Source: Euonymus europaeus (taxonomy: Eukaryota; Streptophyta; Magnoliopsida; Celastrales; Celastraceae). Taken from it: a stretch of 64,000 nt of DNA. The notes beneath the pieces were generated by a model that saw only the letters and a list, made by a program, of their open reading frames with translations, was not told the DNA's origin and searched no databases. A program made the position numbers and the translations under genes. The stretch is from assembly GCA_963580455.1 (NCBI GenBank), contig OY756968.1:15345996-15409995 (forward strand). Direction: 5' to 3'. Position 1 is the stretch's first letter; the number at the start of each line of letters is the position of its first letter. This document shows positions 50,001 to 62,981 of the stretch, piece after piece.

Positions 50001-50416
50001 GCTCAACTCTCTCTATGGGGGAGCTTTTAACGGTTTTGTCCATTTGTCATAGAAAGGTTGTGTTTTGGCATCGAAATAATCTTGGAAGCTTATACTCATA
50101 AAATTTGACATATAAGAACAATAAAAATTGTATACGAAGCAACATTCATGGTCCGAAGTTGCTCAACTCTCTCTATGAAGGAGCTTTTAACGGTTTTGTC
50201 CATTCGTCATAGAAAATTGGTGTTTTGGCATCGAAATAATCAAGGAAGCTTAAACTCATAAAATTTGACATATAAGAACAATAAAAATTGTACATCGAGC
50301 AACTTTGATGGTCCGAAGTTGCTCAACTCTCTCTATGGATGAGCTTTCAACGGTTTCGTCCGTTTGTCATAGAAATTTGGTGTTTTGGCATCAAAATAAT
50401 CTAGGAAGCTTATACT
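47066..50416. repeat. X-type HOR, full unit X2 (3351 bp)
   Basis: This is the second full unit. It differs from the first at scattered positions (GCCGAGAAAC for GCCGAGCAAC, GATGATCCG for GATGGTCCG, TGTACATTTG for TGTCCATTTG near 49237). It carries the third foldback monomer at 47951. Confidence 0.9.
47951..47985. repeat. Foldback insertion, copy 3
   Basis: Same structure, 3351 bp from copy 2, with the flank CTATGGAGG. The spacing confirms the full 3351-bp unit. Confidence 0.85.
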
Positions 50417-52085
50417 CATAAAATTTGACATAAAAGAACAATAAAAAGTGTACATTGAGCAACTTTCATGGTCCAAAGTTGCTCAACTCTCTCTTTGGAG
50501 GAGCATTTAACGGTTTTGTCCATTTGTCATAGAAAGTTGATGTTTTGGCATCGAAATAGTCTAGGAAGCTTATACTCTTAAAATTTGACATAGAAGAACA
50601 ATAAAAAGTGTACATTGAGCAACTTTGATGGTCCGAAGTTGCTCAACTCTCTCTATGGAGGAGCTTTTAACGGTTTTGTCCATTTGTCATAGAGAGTTGG
50701 TGTTTTGGCATCGAAATAATCCAGGAAGCTTATACTCATAAAATTTGACATATAAGAACAATAAAAATTGTACACTGAGCAACTTTCATGGTCCAAAGTT
50801 GCTCAACTCTCTCTTTGGAGGAGCATTTAACGGTTTTGTCCATTTGTCATAGAAAGTTGATGTTTTGGCATCGAAATAGTCTAGGAAGCTTATACTCTTA
50901 AAATTTGTCATAGAAGAACAATAAAAAGTGTACATTGAGCAACTTTGATGGTCCGAAGTTGCTCAACTCTCTCTATGGAGGAGCTTTTAACAGTTTTGTC
51001 CATTTGTCATAGAAAGTTGGTATTTTGGCATCGAAATAATCTATGAAGCTTATACTCATAAAATTTGACATAAAAGAACAGTAAAAAGTCTATCCCGAGC
51101 AACTTTGATTTTTCCGAAGTTGCTCAACTCTCTCTATGGAGGTTTTGGCATGCAAAACACTGAATATGTGCGTTCTGGCATCCAAATAATCTTGGAAGCT
51201 TATACTCATAAAATTTGACATATAAGAACAATAAAAATTGTACACCGAGCAACGTTGATGGTCCGAAGTTGCTCAACTCTCTCTATGGAGGAGCTATTAA
51301 TGGTTTTGTCCATTTGTCATAGAAAGTTGGTGTTTTGGCATCGAAATAGTCTAGGAAGCTTATACTCTTAAAATTTTACATAGAAGAACAATAAAAAGTG
51401 TACATTGAGCAACTTTGATGGTCCGAAGTTGCTCAACTCTCTCTATGGAGGAGCTTTTAACGGTTTTGTCCATTTGTCATAGAAAGTTGGTGTTTTGGCA
51501 TCGAAATAATCTATGAAGCTTAAACTCGTAAAATTTCACATATAAGAACAATAAAAATTGTACACCGAGCAACTTTGACGTTCCGAAGTTGCTCAACTCT
51601 CTCTATGGGGGAGCTTTTAACGGTTTTGTCCATTTGTCATAGAAAGGCTGTGTTTTGGCATCGAAATAATCTAGGAAGGTTATACTCATAAAATTTGACA
51701 TATAAGAACAATAAAAATTGTATACGAAGCAACATTCATGGTCCGAAGTTGCTCAACTCTCTCTATGAAGGAGCTTTTAACGGTTTTGTCCATTCGTCAT
51801 AGAAAGTTGGTGTTTTGGCATCGAAATAATCTATGAAGCTTAAACTCGTAAAATTTGACATATAAGAACAATAAAAATTATACACCGAGCAACTTTGATG
51901 GTCCGAAGTTGCTCAATTTCCTCTATGGAGGAGATTTTAACGGTTTTTTCCATTTGTCATAGAAAGTTGGTGTTTTGGCATCGAAATATTCTATGAAGCT
52001 TATACTCTTAAAATTTGACATAGAAGAACAACAAAAAGTGTACATTGAGCAACTTTGATGGTCCGAAGTTGCTCAACTCTCTCTA
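50417..52085. repeat. X-type HOR, truncated unit X3
   Basis: It matches the second full unit at an offset of 3191 bp, one monomer less than the full period, because a monomer is missing near the start. It contains the foldback variant at 51142. Similarity ends near 52086, where CTCTATGGAGGAGC becomes CTCTATGGGGGAGC followed by a different monomer order. Confidence 0.85.
51142..51176. repeat. Foldback insertion, copy 4
   Basis: Same structure, 3191 bp from copy 3. The shortfall of 160 bp against 3351 shows loss of one monomer in the intervening stretch. Confidence 0.85.
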
Positions 52086-53079
52086 TGGGGGAGCTTTTAA
52101 TGGTTTTGTCCATTTTTCATAGAAAGTTGGTGTTTTGGCATCGAAATAATCTAGGAAGCTTATACTCATAAAATTTGACATATAAGAACAATAAAAATTG
52201 TACACTGAGCAACGTTCATGGTCCAAAGTTGCTCAACTCTCTCTATGGAGGAGCTTTTAACGGTTTTGTCCATTTGTCATAGAAAGTTGGTGTTTTGGCA
52301 TCGAAATAATCTATGAAGCTTATACTAATAAAATTTTACATAAAAGAACAATAAAAAGTCTATCCCGAGCAACTTTGATTTTTCCGAAGTTGCTCAACTC
52401 TCTCTATGGAGGAGATTTTAACGGTTTTGTCCATTTATCATAGAAAGTTGGTGTTTTGGCATCGAAATAATCTAGGAAGCTTATACTCATAAAATTTGAC
52501 ATATAATAACAATAAAAATTGTATACGGAGCAACGTTGATAGTCCGAAGTTGCTCAACTCTCTCTATGGAGGAGCTTTTAACGGTTTTGTCCATTTGTCA
52601 TAGAAAGTTGGTGTTTTGGCATCGAAATAATCTAGGAAGCTTATACTCATAAAATTTGACATATAAGAACAATAAAAATTGTACACCGAGCAACTTTGAT
52701 GGTCCGAAGTTGCTCAACTCTCTTTATGGAGGAGCTTTTATTGGTTTTGTCCATTTGTCATAGAAAGTTGGTGTTTTGCCATCCAAATAATCTTGGAAGC
52801 TTATACTCATAAAATTTGACATAGAAGAACAATAAAAATTGTACACCGAGCAACGTTGATGGTCCGAAGTTGCTTAACTCTCTCTATGGAGGAGCTTTTA
52901 ACTGTTTCGTCCATTTGTCATAGAAAGTTAGTGTTTTGGCATACAAATAATTTTGGAAGCTTATACTCATAAAATTTGACATATAAGAACAATAAAAATT
53001 GTACACCGAGCAACGTTGATAGTCCGAAGTTGCTCAACTCTCTCTATGAAGGAGCTTTTAACGGTTTTGTCCATTTGTC
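52086..53079. repeat. Six satellite monomers between X-type units
   Basis: These are ordinary monomers with private changes (ACTAATAAAATTTTAC near 52326, TATAATAACAATAAAAATTG near 52503, CATACAAATAATTTTGG near 52941). They do not follow the X order. No other feature is seen. Confidence 0.75.
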
Positions 53080-54130
53080 GTAGAAAGTTGATGTTTTGGC
53101 ATCGAAATAGTCTAGGAAGCTTATACTCTTAAAATTTGTCATAGAAGAACAATAAAAAGTGTACATTGAGCAACTTTGATGGTCCGAAGTTGCTCAACTC
53201 TCTCTATGGAGGAGCTTTTAACAGTTTTGTCCATTTGTCATAGAAAGTTGGTGTTTTGGCATCGAAATAATCTATGAAGCTTATACTCATAAAATTTGAC
53301 ATAAAAGAACAATAAAAAGTCTATCCCGAGCAACTTTGATTTTTCCGAAGTTGCTCAACTCTCTCTATGGAGGTTTTGGCATGCAAAACACTGAATATGT
53401 GCGTTCTGGCATCCAAATAATCTTGGAAGCTTATGCTCATAAAATTTGACATATAAGAACAATAAAAATTGTACACCGAGCAACGTTGATGGTCCGAAGT
53501 TGCTCAACTCTCTCTATGGAGGAGCTATTAATGGTTTTGTCTATTTGTCATAGAAAGTTGGTGTTTTGGCATCGAAATAGTCTAGGAAGCTTATACTCTT
53601 AAAATTTTACATAGAAGAACAATAAAAAGTGTACATTGAGCAACTTTGATGGTCCGAAGTTGCTCAACTCTCTCTATGGAGGAGCTTTTAACGGTTTTGT
53701 CCATTTGTCATAGAAAGTTGGTGTTTTGGCATCGAAATAATCTATGAAGCTTAAACTCGTAAAATTTCACATATAAGAACAATAAAAATTGTACACCGAG
53801 CAACTTTGACGTTCCGAAGTTGCTCAACTCTCTCTATGGGGGAGCTTTTAACGGTTTTGTCCATTTGTCATAGAAAGGTTGTGTTTTGGCATCGAAATAA
53901 TCTAGGAAGGTTATACTCATAAAATTTGACATATAAGAACAATAAAAATTGTATACGAAGCAACATTCATGGTCCGAAGTTGCTCAACTCTCTCTATGAA
54001 GGAGCTTTTAACGGTTTTGTCCATTCGTCATAGAAAGCTGATGTTTTGGCATCGAAATAATCTATGAAGCTTAAACTCGTAAAATTTGACATATAAGAAC
54101 AATAAAAATTATACACCGAGCAACTTTGAT
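53080..54130. repeat. X-type HOR, partial unit X4
   Basis: It repeats about 50849-51899 at an offset of 2231 bp, from the GTTGATGTTTTGGCATCG monomer through the foldback monomer (53373) to the ATACGAAGCAACATTCATGG monomer. It ends where GATGGTCCGAAGTTGCTCAA becomes GATGTTCCG and the order changes. Confidence 0.85.
53373..53407. repeat. Foldback insertion, copy 5
   Basis: Same structure, 2231 bp from copy 4. This is the last example in the window; the K-type HORs to the right do not have it. Confidence 0.85.
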
Positions 54131-55290
54131 GTTCCGAAGTTGCTCAACTCTCTCTATGGAGAAGCTTTTATCGGTTTTGTCCATTTGTCATAGAAAGTTG
54201 GTGTTATGGCATCGAAATAATCTAGGAAGCTTAAAATCGTAAAATTTGACATATAAGAACAATAAAAATTGTACAGCGAGCAACTTTGGTGGTCCGAAGT
54301 TGCTCAACTCTCTCTATGGAGGAGCTTTTAACGGTTTTATCCATTTGTCATAGAAAGTTGGTGTTTTGGCATCGAAATAATCTGTGAAGCTTATACTCGT
54401 AAAATTTGACATAGAAGAACAATAAAAAGTCAATTCCGAGCAAATTTGATCGTCCGAAGGTGCTCGACTCTCTCTGTGGAGGATCTTTTAACAGTTTTTT
54501 CCATTTGTCATAGAAAGTTGGTGATTGGACATCGAAATAATCTAGTAAGCTTAAACTCGTAAAATTTAACATATAAGAACAATAAAAATTGTACAGCGAG
54601 CAACTTTGATGGTCCGAAGTTGCTCAACTCTCTCTATGGAAGAGCTTTTAACAGTTTCGTCCATTTGTCATAGAAATTTGGTGTTTTGGCATCGAAATAG
54701 TCTAGGAAGCTTATACTCTTAAAATTTGACATAGAAGAACAATAAAAAGTGTTCATTGAGCAACTTTGATGGTCCGAAGTTGCTCAACTTCTCTGTGGAG
54801 GAGCTTTTAATGGTTTTGTCCATTTGTCATAGAAAGTTGCTGTTTTGGCATCGAAATAATCTAGGAAGCTTATACTCATAAAATTTGACATATAAGAACA
54901 ATAAAAATTGTAGAGCGAGCAACTTTGATGGTCCGAAGTTGCTCAACTCTCTCTATGGAGGAGCTTTTAACGGTTTTGTCCATTTGTCATAGAAAGTTGG
55001 TGTTTTGGAATCGAAATAATCGATGAAGCTTATACTCGTAAAATTTGACATAGAAGAACAATAAAAAGTCTATCCCGAGCAACTTTGATCGTCCGAAGTT
55101 GCTCGACTCTCTCTATGGAGGAGCTTTTAACAGTTTTTTCCATTTGTCATAGATAGTTGTTGATTGGGCATCGAAATAATCTAGGAAGCTTAAACATGTA
55201 AAATTTGACATATAAGAACAATAAAAATTGTACACCGAGCAACTTTGATGTTCCGAAGTTGCTCAACTCTCTCTATGGAGGAGCTTTTAA
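54131..55290. repeat. Satellite monomers between the X and K domains
   Basis: About seven monomers with many private changes (TTCCGAGCAAATTTGATCG near 54434, AAGTGTTCATTGAGC near 54747). Part of it, near 54203, resembles 55643 at an offset of 1440 bp (GTGTTATGGCATCG then GTACAGCGAGC then the GATTGG variant). It looks like a diverged relative of the K unit. No gene is seen. Confidence 0.75.
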
Positions 55291-57052
55291 CGGTTTTGTC
55301 CATTTGTCATAGAAATTTAGTGTTTTGGCATCCAAATAATCTAGGAAGCTTATACTCATAAAATTTGACATATAAGAACAATAAAAATTCTACACCGAGC
55401 AACTTTGATGGTCCGAAGTTGTTTAACTCTCTTATATGGAGGACCTTTTATCGGTTTTGTCCATTTGTCGTAGAAAGTTGGTGTTTTGGCATCCAAATAA
55501 CTAGGAAGCTTATACTCGTAAAATTTGACAAAGAAGAACAATAAGAAGTATACGTAGAGCACTTTTGATGGTCCGAAGTTGCTCAACTCTTTTATATGGA
55601 GGAGCATTTATCGGTTTTGTCCATTTTTCATAGAACGTTGGTGTTATGGCATCGAAATAATCTAGGAAGCTTAAACTCGTAAAATTTGACATATATGAAC
55701 AATAAAAATTGTACAGCGAGCAACTTTGATGGTCCGAAGTTGCTCAACTCTCTCTATGGAGGAGCTTTTAACGGTTTTGTCCATTTGTCATAGAAAGTTT
55801 GTTTTTTGGCATCAAAATAATCTGTGAAGCTTATACTCGTAAAATTTGACATAGAAGAACAATTAAAAGTCTATCCTGAGCAACTTTGATCGTCGGAAGT
55901 TGCTCGACTCTCTCTATGGAGGATCTTTTAACAGTTTTTTCCATTTGTCATAGAAAGTTGGTGATTGGGCATCGAAATAATCTAGGAAGCTTAAACTCGT
56001 AAAATTTGACATATAAGAACAATAAAAATTGTACACCGAGCAACGTTGTTGGTCCGAAGTTGCTCAACTCTCTCTTTGGAGGAGCTTTTAACGGTTTCTT
56101 CCATTTGTCATAGAAAGTTGGTGTTCTGGCATCCAAATAATCTTGGAAGCTTATACTCATAAAATTTGACATATAAGAACAATAAAAATTGTACACCGAG
56201 CAACGTTGATGGTCCGAAGTTGTTCAACTCTCTCTATGGAGGAGCTATTAATGGTTTTGTCCATTTGTCATAGAAAATTGGTGTTTTGGCATCGAAATAG
56301 TCTAGGAAGCTTATACTCTTAAAATTTGACATAGAAGAACAATAAAAAGTGTACATTGAGCAACTTTGATGGTCCGAAGTTGCTCAACTCTCTCTATGGA
56401 GGAGTTTTTAACGGTTTTGTCCATTTGTCATAGAAAGTTGGTGTTTTGGCATCGAAATAATCTAGGAAGCTTATACTCATAAAATTTGACATATAAGAAC
56501 AATAAAAATTGTACACTGGGCAACGTTCATGATCCGAAGTTGCTCAACTCTCTCTATGGAGGAGCTTTTAACGGTTTTGTCCATTTGTCATAGAAAGTTG
56601 GTGTTTTGGCATCGAAATAATCTATGAAGCTTAAACACGTAAAATTTCACATATAAGAACAATAAAAATTGTACAGTGAGCAACGTTGATGGTCCGAAGT
56701 TGCTCAACTCTCTCTATGAAGGAGCTTTTAACAGTTCTGTCCATTTGTCATAGAAAGTTGGAGTTTTGACATCGAAATAATCTATGAAGCTTAAACTCGT
56801 AAAATTTGACATATAAGAACAATAAAAAGTCTATTTCGAGCAACATTGACTTTTCCGAAGTTGCTCAACTCTCTCTATGGAGGAGCTTTTAACGGTTTTG
56901 TCCATTTTTCATAGAAAGTTGGTGTTTTGGCATCGAATTAATCTATGAAGCTTAAACTCGTAAAATTTGACATATAAGAACAATAAAAATTGTACACTGA
57001 GCAACTTTGATGTTCCGAAGTTGCTCAACTCTCTCTATGGAGGAGCTTTTAA
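55291..57052. repeat. K-type HOR, 11-monomer unit K0
   Basis: This 1762-bp unit has eleven monomers. Markers are the TTGTTTAACTCTCTTATATGG monomer, GTACAGCGAG, the GATTGGGCATCG variant (about 55963), CTATTAATGG, ACACTGGGCAACGTTCATG and TCTATTTCGAGCAACATTGAC. Compared with the 13-monomer units it keeps the CTCTTTGGAGG monomer (about 56070) but lacks the CTAAGAAGC and ACCGTGCAAC monomers. Confidence 0.85.
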
Positions 57053-58815
57053 CGGTTTTATCCATTTGTCATAGAAATTTAGTGTTTTGACATACAAATA
57101 ATCTTGGAAGCTTATACTCATAAAATTTGACATATAAGAACAATAAAAATTGTACACCGATCAACTTTAATGGTCCTTAGTTGTTTAACTCTCTTATATG
57201 GAGGAGCTTTTATCGGTTTTGTCCATTTGTCATAGAAAGGTTGTGTTTTGGCATCCAAATAATCTAGGAAGCTTATACTCGTAAAATATGACAAAGAAGA
57301 ACAATAAGAAGTGTACATAGAGCAATTTTGATAGTCCGAAGTTGCTCAACTCTCTTATATGGAGGAGCTTTTATCGGTTTTGTCAATTTTTCATAGAAAG
57401 TTGGTGTTATGGCATCGAAATAATCTAGGAAGCTTAAACTCGTAAAATTTGACATATATGAACAATAAAAATTGTACAGCGAGCAACTTGAATGGTCCGA
57501 AGTTGCTCAACTCTCTCTATGGAGGAGCTTTTAACGGTTTTGTCCATTTGTCATAGAAAGTTGGTTTTTTGGCATCAAAATAATCTGTGAAGCTTATACT
57601 CGTAAAATTTGACATAGAAGAACAATAAAAAGTCTATCCCGAGCAACTTTGATCGTCGGAAGTTGCTCGACTCTCTCTATGGAGGATCTTTTAACAGTTT
57701 TTTCCATTTGTCATAGAAAGTTGGTGATTGGGCATCGAAATAATCTAGGAAGCTTAAACTCGTAAAATTTGACATATAAGAACAATAAAAATTGTACATC
57801 GAGCAACTTTGATGGTCCGAAGTTGCTCAACTCTCTCTATGGAGGAGCTTTTAACGGTTTCGTCCATTTGTCATAGAAATTTGGTGTTTTGGCATCCAAA
57901 TAATCTAAGAAGCTTATACTCATAAAATTTGACATATAAGAACAATAAAAATTGTACACCGAGCAACGTTGATGGTCCGAAGTTGTTCAACTCTCTCTAT
58001 GGAGGAGCTATTAATGGTTTTGTCCATTTGTCATAGAAAATTGGTGTTTTGGCATCGAAATAGTCTAGGAAGCTTATACTCTTAAAATTTGACATAGAAG
58101 AACAATAAAAAGTGTACATTGAGCAACTTTGATGGTCCGAAGTTGCTCAACTCTCTCTATGGAGGAGTTTTTAACGGTTTTGTCCATTTGTCATAGAAAG
58201 TTGGTGTTTTGGCATCGAAATAATCTAGGAAGCTTATACTCATAAAATTTGACATATAAGAACAATAAAAATTGTACACTGGGCAACGTTCATGATCCGA
58301 AGTTGCTCAACTCTCTCTATGGAGGAGCTTTTAACGGTTTTGTCCATTTGTCATAGAGAGTTAGTGTTTTGGCATCGAAATAATCTATGAAGCTTAAACA
58401 CGTAAAATTTCACATATAAGAACAATAAAAATTGTACAGTGAGCAACGTTGATGGTCCGAAGTTGCTCAACTCTCTCTATGAAGGAGCTTTTAACAGTTC
58501 TGTCCATTTGTCATAGAAAGTTGGAGTTTTGACATCGAAATAATCTATGAAGCTTAAACTCGTAAAATTTGACATATAAGAACAATAAAAAGTCTATTTC
58601 GAGCAACATTGACTTTTCCGAAGTTGCTCAACTCTCTCTATGGAGGAGCTTTTAACGGTTTTGTCCATTTTTCATAGAAAGTTGGTGTTTTGGCATCGAA
58701 TTAATCTATGAAGCTTAAACTCGTAAAATTTGACATATAAGAACAATAAAAATTGTACACTGAGCAACTTTGATGTTCCGAAGTTGCTCAACTCTCTCTA
58801 TGGAGGAGCTTTTAA
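57053..58815. repeat. K-type HOR, 11-monomer unit K1
   Basis: This 1763-bp unit has the same order as the unit before it for most of its length. Here the CTAAGAAGC monomer (about 57905) is kept while the ACCGTGCAAC and CTCTTTGGAGG monomers are absent. The two 11-monomer units have therefore each lost a different pair of monomers relative to the 13-monomer form. Confidence 0.88.
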
Positions 58816-60898
58816 CGGTTTTATCCATTTGTCATAGAAATTTAGTGTTTTGACATACAAATAATCTTGGAAGCTTATACTCATAAAATTTGACATATAA
58901 GAACAATAAAAATTGTACACCGATCAACTTTAATGGTCCTTAGTTGTTTAACTCTCTTATATGGAGGAGCTTTTATCGGTTTTGTCCATTTGTCATAGAA
59001 AGGTTGTGTTTTGGCATCCAAATAATCTAGGAAGCTTATACTCGTAAAATATGACAAAGAAGAACAATAAGAAGTGTACATAGAGCAATTTTGATAGTCC
59101 GAAGTTGCTCAACTCTCTTATATGGAGGAGCTTTTATCGGTTTTGTCAATTTTTCATAGAAAGTTGGTGTTATGGCATCGAAATAATCTAGGAAGCTTAA
59201 ACTCGTAAAATTTGACATATATGAACAATAAAAATTGTACAGCGAGCAACTTGGATGGTCCGAAGTTGCTCAACTCTCTCTATGGAGGAGCTTTTAACGG
59301 TTTTGTCCATTTGTCATAGAAAGTTGGTTTTTTGGCATCAAAATAATCTGTGAAGCTTATACTCGTAAAATTTGACATAGAAGAACAATAAAAAGTCTAT
59401 CCCGAGCAACTTTGATCGTCGGAAGTTGCTCGACTCTCTCTATGGAGGATCTTTTAACAGTTTTTTCCATTTGTCATAGAAAGTTGGTGATTGGGCATCG
59501 AAATAATCTAGGAAGCTTAAACTCGTAAAATTTGACATATAAGAACAATAAAAATTGTACATCGAGCAACTTTGATGGTCCGAAGTTGCTCAACTCTCTC
59601 TATGGAGGAGCTTTTAACGGTTTCGTCCATTTGTCATAGAAATTTGGTGTTTTGGCATCCAAATAATCTAAGAAGCTTATACTCATAAAATTTGACATAT
59701 AAGAACAATAAAAATTGTACACCGTGCAACTTTGATGGTCCGAAGTTGCTCAACTCTCTCTATGGAGGAGCATTTAATGGTTTTGTCCATTTGTCATAGA
59801 AAGTTGGTGTTTTGGCATCCAAATAATCTTGGAAGCTTATACTCATAAAATTTGACATATAAGAACAATAAAAATTGTACACCGAGCAACGTTGATGGTC
59901 CGAAGTTGCTCAACTCTCTCTTTGGAGGAGCTTTTAACGGTTTCTTCCATTTGTCATAGAAAGTTGGTGTTCTGGCATCCAAATAATCTTGGAAGCTTAT
60001 ACTCATAAAATTTGACATATAAGAACAATAAAAATTGTACACCGAGCAACGTTGATGGTCCGAAGTTGTTCAACTCTCTCTATGGAGGAGCTATTAATGG
60101 TTTTGTCCATTTGTCATAGAAAGTTGGTGTTTTGGCATCGAAATAGTCTAGGAAGCTTATACTCTTAAAATTTGACATAGAAGAACAATAAAAAGTGTAC
60201 ATTGAGCAACTTTGATGGTCCGAAGTTCCTCAACTCTCTCTATGGAGGAGTTTTTAACGGTTTTGTCCATTTGTCGTAGAAAGTTGGTGTTTTGGCATCG
60301 AAATAATCTAGGAAGCTTATACTCATAAAATTTGACATATAAGAACAATAAAAATTGTACACTGGGCAACGTTCATGATCCGAAGTTGCTCAACTCTCTC
60401 TATGGAGGAGCTTTTAACGGTTTTGTCCATTTGTCATAGAAAGTTGGTGTTTTGGCATCGAAATAATCTATGAAGCTTAAACACGTAAAATTTCACATAT
60501 AAGAACAATAAAAATTGTACAGTGAGCAACGTTGATGGTCCGAAGTTGCTCAACTCTCTCTATGAAGGAGCTTTTAACAGTTCTGTCCATTTGTCATAGA
60601 AAGTTGGAGTTTTGACATCGAAATAATCTATGAAGCTTAAACTCGTAAAATTTGACATATAAGAACAATAAAAAGTCTATTTCGAGCAACATTGACTTTT
60701 CCGAAGTTGCTCAACTCTCTCTATGGAGGAGCTTTTAACGGTTTTGTCCATTTTTCATAGAAAGTTGGTGTTTTGGCATCGAATTAATCTATGAAGCTTA
60801 AACTCGTAAAATTTGACATATAAGAACAATAAAAATTGTACACTGAGCAACTTTGATGTTCCGAAGTTGCTCAACTCTCTCTATGGAGGAGCTTTTAA
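58816..60898. repeat. K-type HOR, 13-monomer unit K2 (2083 bp)
   Basis: This is the first complete 13-monomer unit. It has all three diagnostic monomers in a row: CTAAGAAGC (about 59669), ACCGTGCAACTTTG (about 59721) and CTCTTTGGAGG (about 59915). It is followed by an almost indistinguishable copy. Confidence 0.92.
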
Positions 60899-62981
60899 CG
60901 GTTTTATCCATTTGTCATAGAAATTTAGTGTTTTGACATACAAATAATCTTGGAAGCTTATACTCATAAAATTTGACATATAAGAACAATAAAAATTGTA
61001 CACCGATCAACTTTAATGGTCCTTAGTTGTTTAACTCTCTTATATGGAGGAGCTTTTATCGGTTTTGTCCATTTGTCATAGAAAGGTTGTGTTTTGGCAT
61101 CCAAATAATCTAGGAAGCTTATACTCGTAAAATATGACAAAGAAGAACAATAAGAAGTGTACATAGAGCAATTTTGATAGTCCGAAGTTGCTCAACTCTC
61201 TTATATGGAGGAGCTTTTATCGGTTTTGTCAATTTTTCATAGAAAGTTGGTGTTATGGCATCGAAATAATCTAGGAAGCTTAAACTCGTAAAATTTGACA
61301 TATATGAACAATAAAAATTGTACAGCGAGCAACTTGGATGGTCCGAAGTTGCTCAACTCTCTCTATGGAGGAGCTTTTAACGGTTTTGTCCATTTGTCAT
61401 AGAAAGTTGGTTTTTTGGCATCAAAATAATCTGTGAAGCTTATACTCGTAAAATTTGACATAGAAGAACAATAAAAAGTCTATCCCGAGCAACTTTGATC
61501 GTCGGAAGTTGCTCGACTCTCTCTATGGAGGATCTTTTAACAGTTTTTTCCATTTGTCATAGAAAGTTGGTGATTGGGCATCGAAATAATCTAGGAAGCT
61601 TAAACTCGTAAAATTTGACATATAAGAACAATAAAAATTGTACATCGAGCAACTTTGATGGTCCGAAGTTGCTCAACTCTCTCTATGGAGGAGCTTTTAA
61701 CGGTTTCGTCCATTTGTCATAGAAATTTGGTGTTTTGGCATCCAAATAATCTAAGAAGCTTATACTCATAAAATTTGACATATAAGAACAATAAAAATTG
61801 TACACCGTGCAACTTTGATGGTCCGAAGTTGCTCAACTCTCTCTATGGAGGAGCATTTAATGGTTTTGTCCATTTGTCATAGAAAGTTGGTGTTTTGGCA
61901 TCCAAATAATCTTGGAAGCTTATACTCATAAAATTTGACATATAAGAACAATAAAAATTGTACACCGAGCAACGTTGATGGTCCGAAGTTGCTCAACTCT
62001 CTCTTTGGAGGAGCTTTTAACGGTTTCTTCCATTTGTCATAGAAAGTTGGTGTTCTGGCATCCAAATAATCTTGGAAGCTTATACTCATAAAATTTGACA
62101 TATAAGAACAATAAAAATTGTACACCGAGCAACGTTGATGGTCCGAAGTTGTTCAACTCTCTCTATGGAGGAGCTATTAATGGTTTTGTCCATTTGTCAT
62201 AGAAAGTTGGTGTTTTGGCATCGAAATAGTCTAGGAAGCTTATACTCTTAAAATTTGACATAGAAGAACAATAAAAAGTGTACATTGAGCAACTTTGATG
62301 GTCCGAAGTTCCTCAACTCTCTCTATGGAGGAGTTTTTAACGGTTTTGTCCATTTGTCGTAGAAAGTTGGTGTTTTGGCATCGAAATAATCTAGGAAGCT
62401 TATACTCATAAAATTTGACATATAAGAACAATAAAAATTGTACACTGGGCAACGTTCATGATCCGAAGTTGCTCAACTCTCTCTATGGAGGAGCTTTTAA
62501 CGGTTTTGTCCATTTGTCATAGAAAGTTGGTGTTTTGGCATCGAAATAATCTATGAAGCTTAAACACGTAAAATTTCACATATAAGAACAATAAAAATTG
62601 TACAGTGAGCAACGTTGATGGTCCGAAGTTGCTCAACTCTCTCTATGAAGGAGCTTTTAACAGTTCTGTCCATTTGTCATAGAAAGTTGGAGTTTTGACA
62701 TCGAAATAATCTATGAAGCTTAAACTCGTAAAATTTGACATATAAGAACAATAAAAAGTCTATTTCGAGCAACATTGACTTTTCCGAAGTTGCTCAACTC
62801 TCTCTATGGAGGAGCTTTTAACGGTTTTGTCCATTTTTCATAGAAAGTTGGTGTTTTGGCATCGAATTAATCTATGAAGCTTAAACTCGTAAAATTTGAC
62901 ATATAAGAACAATAAAAATTGTACACTGAGCAACTTTGATGTTCCGAAGTTGCTCAACTCTCTCTATGGAGGAGCTTTTAA
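60899..62981. repeat. K-type HOR, 13-monomer unit K3 (2083 bp)
   Basis: This is the second full unit. I found no difference from the unit before it in the lines I compared, including rare markers such as GTTCCTCAACTC, ACTGGGCAACGTTC and CAACTTGGATGG. It is among the youngest sequence in the window. Confidence 0.92.

Noticed and set aside
41325..50416. Assembly artefact as the cause of the near-identical units
   Set aside because: Not excluded, but unit lengths are varied, exact multiples of the monomer, with private differences between most copies, as expected of real HOR expansion. Kept as a caution in the findings.
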